Assembly (NCBI GenBank): GCA_035776735.1
Contig: DASSSO010000029.1
Span: 1-26,095, forward strand
Source of the DNA: JACDAN01 sp035776735
GTDB lineage: Bacteria > Actinomycetota > Thermoleophilia > Gaiellales > Gaiellaceae
Direction: 5' to 3'
Length of the DNA stretch: 26,095 bases
Made by a program: the position numbers and the translations under genes. Positions within the stretch are counted from its first letter, which is position 1; the number at the start of each line of letters is the position of its first letter. Shown here piece after piece: positions 21,721 through 26,095 of the stretch. The notes beneath the pieces were generated by a model. It did no database searches. It saw nothing but the letters and a program-made list of their open reading frames with translations, and had not been told where the DNA came from.

Positions 21721-22740
21721 CTACGTCGTGATGCTATCGGCGCCGACGAAGGCCGCGAGCGACGCGAGCGGCTCGTCGAGCGAGACCTCTTTCTTGCCCG
21801 GCTCCCACCAGACGCCGTTCACGCGCAGGATCCCCGTCTTGCGGTCGAAGACCGGCTCGATCCGCCCCACGAGGTCGTCCCCGTGGAGGATCGGCAGGAC
21901 GTAGTAGCCGTACTCGCGCTTCGCCTTGGGGACGTACATCTCGAGCCGATAGCGAAAGTCCCACAGTGCCTCGGCGCGATCGCGGTTATGGACCAGGCGG
22001 TCGAACGGTGAGAGGAACGTCACGCGGTCGGGCACGGGGCGCGCGTCCGCGTCGGGGTGCGCGCGCAGCCGGCCCTTCACGAGCTTCACGCCGAGTGAGC
22101 GGAAGCGCTTCTCGTCGCGGATGCGGCGTGCCTTCCCGGCCGGCACCGTCTCCGTCTCCGGATAGACCCGCTCGGCGAGATCCCACAACCGGTGGGTCCC
22201 ACTTCGGCCGGCGACCGCGATGAAGCCGCGCAGGTGCAGGAGCTCCAGCATCCAGGTCAGCTGCGCGCGGGTGCCCCACCAGACGGTGCGCTCGTGGAAC
22301 CGAGCGTCCGTGTGCTCGAGCTCGCGCGACGGCAGCGGGCCGCGCCGTTCGAGCTCTCGGAGCACGTAGCGCCGCAGGCGCGACTGCTCCTTCAGGAACT
22401 GCATGGCCCAGCGCTCGCGCTTGTAGTGGCCCCAGCGCTCGCGCATCCGGGCTCGGATGAGCGGGAGATCCTCGATCGGCCAGATGAACGCGTCCCACTC
22501 GAAGAGCGTCCGCTTCTTCCACAGCAGGCGGTCGAGCTGGGCCCGGTCGTACGGTCCGAGACGGCTCCAGAGGACGAGGTGCTGCGGCGGCGCCACCGTC
22601 GAGATCGGGTCGAGCTGGAGGAAGCCGAGCCGGCGGACCGTCTCCAGCACGCCCGTCGCCGAGCCGTCCAGCAGCTGCGCGCGCACCGCGATCCTGCGCG
22701 CTTCCTCACGCGTAACCTCGACCCCGGTGACCGCGCTCAT
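21721..22740 (-). CDS. AlkX/YcaQ-type DNA glycosylase (HTH_42 winged-helix family)
   Basis: A 339-residue protein of the AlkZ/YcaQ winged-helix glycosylase family. GFLQLDPISTVAPPQHLVLWSRLG (39-62) is the N-terminal signature. Gln42 and Asp44 form a Q-phi-D motif, the form known from E. coli YcaQ (AlkX), as opposed to the Q-phi-Q of Streptomyces AlkZ. LLWKKRTLFEWDAFIWPIEDLP, winged-helix repeats and DRVTFLSPFDRLVHNRDR follow in the family order. Known members remove bulky or crosslinked N7-alkylguanine from DNA, including interstrand crosslinks from nitrogen mustards. The ATG 22740-22738 overlaps by 14 bp the start of the divergent methyltransferase. The 3' end leads into the palindrome before the cystathionine gene. 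Confidence 0.88.
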   Translation of the reverse strand: MSAVTGVEVTREEARRIAVRAQLLDGSATGVLETVRRLGFLQLDPISTVAPPQHLVLWSRLGPYDRAQLDRLLWKKRTLFEWDAFIWPIEDLPLIRARMRERWGHYKRERWAMQFLKEQSRLRRYVLRELERRGPLPSRELEHTDARFHERTVWWGTRAQLTWMLELLHLRGFIAVAGRSGTHRLWDLAERVYPETETVPAGKARRIRDEKRFRSLGVKLVKGRLRAHPDADARPVPDRVTFLSPFDRLVHNRDRAEALWDFRYRLEMYVPKAKREYGYYVLPILHGDDLVGRIEPVFDRKTGILRVNGVWWEPGKKEVSLDEPLASLAAFVGADSITT

Positions 22741-23221
22741 CGACTTCGTACTGTCGCAACTCGGGCCACCTCCGCGACGGGTCCTCGAGGTCGGCTGCGG
22801 GGAGGGCGAGCTCGCGCTGGGGCTCGCCGGGGCCGGCTGCGACGTCGTCGCGATCGACCCGGAGGCGCCCGACGGCCCGATCTTCCGGCGGACGACGCTC
22901 GAGGCGTTCGACGAGCCGGGGCCGTTCGACGCGGTCGTCGCCAGCCTCTCGCTCCACCACGTCCACGACCTCGGCGGAGCGCTCGACAAGCTCGTGCGGC
23001 TCCTGCGCGGACCGCTGATCCTGAACGAGCACGCGTGGGATCGCCTCGAGCCGATGACGCCGGAGTGGGAGGAGGAGCATCGGGGGCTGCACGGCTACGG
23101 CGCGATGCGGGCCGAGCTCGACGCACGCTTCCACGAGCGCTTCTTCGAGTGGCGTCCGTACCCGGTCGACGGGGTCGACGTCCCCGGGCTGGGCTTTCGC
23201 TACGTCGGCCTTCCGCGTTAG
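22727..23221 (+). CDS. Small class I SAM-dependent methyltransferase
   Basis: A 164-residue protein from GTG 22727. VLEVGCGEGELALGLAGAGCDVVAIDP is a standard SAM-binding motif I and following acidic loop, and FDAVVASLSLHHVHDLGGALDKLVRLLRGPLILNEH matches motifs II-III of the class I fold. It is shorter than usual (200-260 residues), with a reduced C-terminal half, but no internal frameshift is visible. The substrate is unknown. The start is inferred: the frame is open further upstream, but only antisense to the glycosylase gene, and GTG 22727 places the SAM loop at the usual distance. It overlaps the divergent glycosylase start by 14 bp and ends six bases from the convergent phosphoesterase stop. 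Confidence 0.8.
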   Translation: MTALIDFVLSQLGPPPRRVLEVGCGEGELALGLAGAGCDVVAIDPEAPDGPIFRRTTLEAFDEPGPFDAVVASLSLHHVHDLGGALDKLVRLLRGPLILNEHAWDRLEPMTPEWEEEHRGLHGYGAMRAELDARFHERFFEWRPYPVDGVDVPGLGFRYVGLPR

Positions 23222-23227
23222 GAGGGG

Positions 23228-23950
23228 CTAGCGCCAGAAGCGGGCGGCGCGGTCCGGGTGTGGCATGCCGCTCGCCTCGATCGCACGGACGACGTCCGCC
23301 GCGTCGTAAGCGATCCGCCTGAACTCGACGCCGATCCCGCCGTCCAGGGTGAGGACGGCGTACTCGGCGAACGGGTCGGCGCGGAACGTCGCCTCGTCCT
23401 GGTGGTGGTCGTAGGCGAGCCCGACGCTGCCCGGGTTGACGAAGTACGAAGGCCCGCACCGGCGCGTCCACTGCAGGTGGATGTGGCCGCCGGCGAAGAC
23501 GGCCGCGTCGAGCCCCTCCAGGGGCGCGCGGAACTCCGCCTCCTCCATCCACGGCGTCATGAACTCGTCACGCGACCGCGGCGAGCCGTGGAAGGCGAGC
23601 AGCGTGCCGCCGTCTCCGAGGTCGAGCTCGACCGTGGGCTCGAAGCTCTCGTGGAACTCGAGGAGCTCCGGCGAGAGCTGGGCGGCGGACCAGCGGGCCA
23701 TGTCGAGCTGGGTGTCGGTGACCGGCTCCTCGCCCGGGTCGAGCGTGAGCAGGAAGTGGTCGGAGTTGCCCATCACGGCCGGACAGCCGAGGTCGCGAAG
23801 CCGTTCCAGGCACTCGGCGGGCTGGGCCCCGCCCTGCGCGTGGTCGCCGAGGCAGACGACCTGGTCGACGTTCTGCCCCGCGAGGTCGGCGAGGAACGCG
23901 TCGAAGGCGACGGCGTTCCCGTGGACGTCCGAGAAGAGCGCGACCCGCAA
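23228..23950 (-). CDS. Metallophosphoesterase (YfcE/MJ0936-like)
   Basis: A 240-residue calcineurin-like phosphoesterase. Visible metal motifs are FSDVHGN (Asp8, His10), GDHAQGG (Asp36), GNSDHF (Asn62), FHGSPRS and GGHIHLQW, in the order expected for the family. VNPGSVGLAYD is the characteristic strand near the end. The family hydrolyses phosphodiesters or phosphomonoesters; the substrate is unknown. The start is TTG 23950-23948, 11 bases after the cystathionine beta-synthase stop. No other start codon lies in frame close to the first motif, and the ribosome site is weak. A short tandem repeat (GCACTAG-type) fills the gap. Probably co-transcribed with cystathionine beta-synthase; a functional link is not evident. 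Confidence 0.87.
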   Translation of the reverse strand: MRVALFSDVHGNAVAFDAFLADLAGQNVDQVVCLGDHAQGGAQPAECLERLRDLGCPAVMGNSDHFLLTLDPGEEPVTDTQLDMARWSAAQLSPELLEFHESFEPTVELDLGDGGTLLAFHGSPRSRDEFMTPWMEEAEFRAPLEGLDAAVFAGGHIHLQWTRRCGPSYFVNPGSVGLAYDHHQDEATFRADPFAEYAVLTLDGGIGVEFRRIAYDAADVVRAIEASGMPHPDRAARFWR

Positions 23951-23961
23951 GTGCCTAGTGC

Positions 23962-25353
23962 CTAGCGGTTGTGCGCGAGGTACTCGAGCAGGTCGGTACG
24001 GGTCAGGACGCCGACCGGCTTCCCGTCCTGCGCCACGACGACGGCGTTCGTCCGTCCCGTCAGGGTCGCGAAGACCTCGTCCAGCGGATCGGTTGCATCG
24101 ATCGCGGCGAGCGGCGGCTGCATCGCCGCGGCGACGTCCTCGTGTAGCGAGTCGGGGTTCTTGAAGACCCGCTCGAGCAGGTCGCGGTCCTGGAGCGAGC
24201 CGATCACGTCGGCGAGCGAGTCGACCTCGCCGTCTCGGATCACGGGCAGCTGCGAGATCGAGTAGCGCTGCATCAAGTCGATCGCGGCGCCGACCTTCTG
24301 GTTGGCCGCGATCGTCACGAGGTCGGGGATGTCCGGCTCCTCCGTTCGCTTCGAGCTCAGCACCTCCTCGACGGTCGGTACGGGCGCGCGGCGCTCGAGG
24401 AACCCGAGCTCGAGCATGTAGTTGTCGTCGAAGAACTTCGAGAGGTAGGCGCGTCCGCCGTCCGGGATCAGTGTGACAACGAGCCTGCCCGGGCCCAGTT
24501 GCTTCGCGACCTCGACCGCGGCCCACACCGCGGTTCCGCCGGAGCCGCCGATCAGGAGGCCTTCCTCACGCGCCATTCGCCTCGCCGTGACGAACGAGTC
24601 CTTGTCCGAGACGGTCACCCACTGGTCGACGATCTCGCGGTCGAACGTCTTCGGATAGAAGTCCTCGCCGATCCCCTCGACCAGGTAGGGGTGCATCCGC
24701 TCGGCGCCGGCGGTGTAGATCGAGCCCTCCGGGTCAGCGCCTACGACGAGCAGGTCCGGCTTGCGTTCCTTCACGTACCGACCGGCGCCGCTGATCGTGC
24801 CGCCGGTGCCGACGGCGACCACGAGGGCGTCGAGCTCGCCGCCCGTCTGCTCCCAGATCTCGGGACCGGTCGTCTCGTAATGCGCCTCGGGGTTGCCCGG
24901 ATTCGTGTACTGGTCGGGCTTGTAGGCGCCCGGAATCTCCTCGGCGAGCCGGTCCGAGACGGAGTAGTAGCTCTCCGGCGACTCCGGCTCGACGGCGTAG
25001 GGGCAGATCACGACCTCGGCGCCGTAGGCCCGCAGGAGCGAGATCTTCTCCTGGCTCATCTTGTCGGGCATCACGAAGATGCAGCGATAGCCCTTGAGCG
25101 CCGCGGCAATCGCAAGGCCGGTGCCGGTGTTGCCCGATGTCGGCTCGACGATCGTGCCACCCGGCTTGAGCTTTCCTTCCCGCTCGGCGGCCTCGATCAT
25201 CTTGATCCCGATCCGGTCCTTGACGGAGCCGCCGGGGTTCATGTACTCGAGCTTCGCGACGACGGTCGCGGCGGAGTCGGGGACCAGACGCTGGAGCTTG
25301 ACGAGCGGCGTGTCGCCGACCAGCTCCAGGACGGTCGGGTACTCGCGGGGCAT
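23962..25353 (-). CDS. cbs: Cystathionine beta-synthase with C-terminal CBS-domain pair
   Basis: A 463-residue protein. Residues 1 to about 335 are a fold-type II PLP enzyme: Lys45 in GGSVKDRIG is the Schiff-base lysine, TSGNTG at 72-77 binds the carboxylate and GTGGTISGAGRY the phosphate. Residues about 345-463 are a tandem pair of CBS domains (LVTIAANQKVGAAIDLM and PLAAIDATDPLDEVFATL). The enzyme condenses serine and homocysteine to cystathionine. In known full-length enzymes the CBS pair binds SAM or adenylates and regulates activity. No heme-binding N-terminal extension is present. The ATG 25353-25351 has no clear ribosome site. An O-acetylserine sulfhydrylase activity cannot be excluded, but the EYMNPGGSVKDR core with a CBS pair favours CBS. 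Upstream of the phosphoesterase in the same strand. Confidence 0.92.
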   Translation of the reverse strand: MPREYPTVLELVGDTPLVKLQRLVPDSAATVVAKLEYMNPGGSVKDRIGIKMIEAAEREGKLKPGGTIVEPTSGNTGTGLAIAAALKGYRCIFVMPDKMSQEKISLLRAYGAEVVICPYAVEPESPESYYSVSDRLAEEIPGAYKPDQYTNPGNPEAHYETTGPEIWEQTGGELDALVVAVGTGGTISGAGRYVKERKPDLLVVGADPEGSIYTAGAERMHPYLVEGIGEDFYPKTFDREIVDQWVTVSDKDSFVTARRMAREEGLLIGGSGGTAVWAAVEVAKQLGPGRLVVTLIPDGGRAYLSKFFDDNYMLELGFLERRAPVPTVEEVLSSKRTEEPDIPDLVTIAANQKVGAAIDLMQRYSISQLPVIRDGEVDSLADVIGSLQDRDLLERVFKNPDSLHEDVAAAMQPPLAAIDATDPLDEVFATLTGRTNAVVVAQDGKPVGVLTRTDLLEYLAHNR

Positions 25354-25410
25354 CGCGCGAAGCTTAGAGCGGGACTGGCGGTTCCCGGGGGCTTGCGGGA
25401 TCCTTGAAGG

Positions 25411-25671
25411 GTGAGAGCGGCTCTCGGTGTCGTCGCGATCCTGTTCGCGCTCGCGCTGCTCCAGCCGTGGAACCTCATGCCTGCCCGGAACGGCGAGGTC
25501 GCCGGCCCACAGCCCGTCGTGCGGGTGAGCGCTTCGGCCGAGCTCGAGGGCGCGCGGCGATGCGTTCGGCCCGCGGCGCGGCGGGCTCGTCCCGGCTGCA
25601 TGCGCATCCACGAGCGGCGAGGCGGCGTGGAGACGCGCCTCGGGAAGGTTCGCGGCTCGAGCCGCCGCTAA
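25411..25671 (+). CDS. Doubtful small exported or membrane-anchored protein
   Basis: An 86-residue frame from GTG 25411, in the otherwise empty 360-bp gap between cystathionine beta-synthase and the deaminase. The first 23 residues (RAALGVVAILFALALLQPWN) form a hydrophobic segment after one Arg, as in a signal anchor. The rest is Arg- and Pro-rich without recognisable domain. Codon use is typical in the first 45 codons and poorer after that, so the true gene may be shorter or absent. The only ribosome-site candidate (GAAGG) abuts the start codon, which is too close. It is divergent from cbs with 57 bp between. Confidence 0.35.
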   Translation: MRAALGVVAILFALALLQPWNLMPARNGEVAGPQPVVRVSASAELEGARRCVRPAARRARPGCMRIHERRGGVETRLGKVRGSSRR

Positions 25672-25716
25672 AGAAAACCGTGGGCGTCGCGGCGTACGGA
25701 GTGGCCGCGGAGGCAC

Positions 25717-26095
25717 TCAGGCCGATCCCCTGATGTAGGCGAGCAGCTCGGGGTCGTAGCGGGCGACGAGGTCGAGCGAGTCGCGCTCCAGGATCCCGCC
25801 GTCGTACGTCCGGATGTGGCGGGCGAGGTACGCGTTGTCGCCGAGGTGGTGGATCCCGGCATTCGCGTCGTGGGCGGCGAAGACGACGTGCGGCACGTCG
25901 GCCATGACGACTGCACCGAGGCACATCGGGCACGGCTCGACGGTCGTGTAGAGAACGCAGTCGTCGTGGCGCGACCAGGCCGCCTCGCCGCCCTCGAGCA
26001 GCGCCTCGAGCTCGGCGTGCGCGAGCTGCGTCCTCCGCTCGAGGTGGCGGTTCCGCCCGCGCGAGACGATCTCGCCGTCGAGGACGAGCACGGCG
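25717..26095 (-). CDS. Nucleoside deaminase, CMP/dCMP-deaminase (cytidine-deaminase-like) family (5' end outside window)
   Basis: The gene begins beyond the right edge; 126 codons including the stop are seen. LAHAELEALL holds the His-Ala-Glu zinc/catalytic motif, and TTVEPCPMCLGAVV holds the PCxxC zinc cysteines. This is the pattern of tRNA-adenosine deaminase TadA, guanine deaminase and related cytosine deaminases. The C-terminus (DNAYLARHIRTYDGGILERDSLDLVARYDPELLAYI) is unlike TadA, which lowers the case for tRNA editing, so a small-molecule deaminase is more likely. The residues just inside the edge (AVLVLDGEIVSRGRN) are the internal beta-strand that usually follows 25-35 N-terminal residues, so the visible GTG 26091 is not the start. 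Confidence 0.85.
   Translation of the reverse strand, partial: AVLVLDGEIVSRGRNRHLERRTQLAHAELEALLEGGEAAWSRHDDCVLYTTVEPCPMCLGAVVMADVPHVVFAAHDANAGIHHLGDNAYLARHIRTYDGGILERDSLDLVARYDPELLAYIRGSA

Noticed and set aside
25652..25665. Palindrome GCGGCTCGAGCCGC as terminator
   Set aside because: It has no spacer to form a loop without losing pairs, sits inside the end of the doubtful small frame, and the T-run on the minus strand precedes instead of follows it.

Overview
The window looks like chromosomal DNA from a very high-GC actinobacterium. GC-rich third positions, frequent GTG and TTG starts, tRNA genes without an encoded CCA end, tight operons and GC-rich hairpins without U-tracts all fit the deep-branching Thermoleophilia (Gaiella/Solirubrobacter-like), but that placement is inference from composition and gene content. 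There is no integrase, transposase, phage gene or CRISPR array. The region reads as ordinary chromosome with several unusual local structures.

Layout: (1) 1-2472, minus strand: the 5' part of a bifunctional homocysteine S-methyltransferase/methylenetetrahydrofolate reductase, a 576-bp gap packed with perfect hairpins, and a short-chain dehydrogenase. (2) 2556-6408, plus strand: an M55 D-aminopeptidase, then a compact five-gene run of ECF-like sigma factor, small acidic protein, cyclodeaminase, signal-less subtilisin and GAF protein, closed by a hairpin. (3) 6456-11879: a tiny low-complexity protein, then two paralogous fusions of a major facilitator transporter to a cyclic-nucleotide-binding domain, which flank a double-GNAT acetyltransferase, a VOC protein and a small membrane protein. 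(4) 11890-14294: tRNA-Lys, a LysE-type exporter tail-to-tail with an arginase, tRNA-Glu, tRNA-Val and a monooxygenase-like protein. (5) 14362-18245, plus strand: SDR, amylo-1,6-glucosidase-like enzyme and GT4 glycosyltransferase in one operon. (6) 18194-21557, minus strand: a metallo-beta-lactamase-fold hydrolase, two tandem secreted membrane-anchored paralogues of unknown function, and a cystathionine gamma-synthase/lyase. (7) 21721-26095: an AlkX/YcaQ-type DNA glycosylase, a small methyltransferase, a metallophosphoesterase, cystathionine beta-synthase, a doubtful small exported protein, and a truncated nucleoside deaminase.

Metabolic threads: the PLP enzymes at 20406-21557 and 23962-25353 form a transsulfuration pair, and homocysteine is also the substrate of the methyltransferase at the left edge. 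The folate-linked cyclodeaminase and the MTHFR-fusion enzyme share one-carbon chemistry. The glucosidase and glycosyltransferase suggest a storage or compatible-solute glucan function.

The strongest unusual signals are: a duplication scar at 19650-19783, where the start of the hydrolase gene is joined to a 29-bp exact piece of the neighbouring cystathionine gene; the hairpin field at 1275-1714; the sigma/subtilisin/GAF operon; the 58-residue restricted-alphabet protein; the twin transporter-cNMP fusions; and a His in place of the first zinc Cys in the homocysteine methyltransferase.
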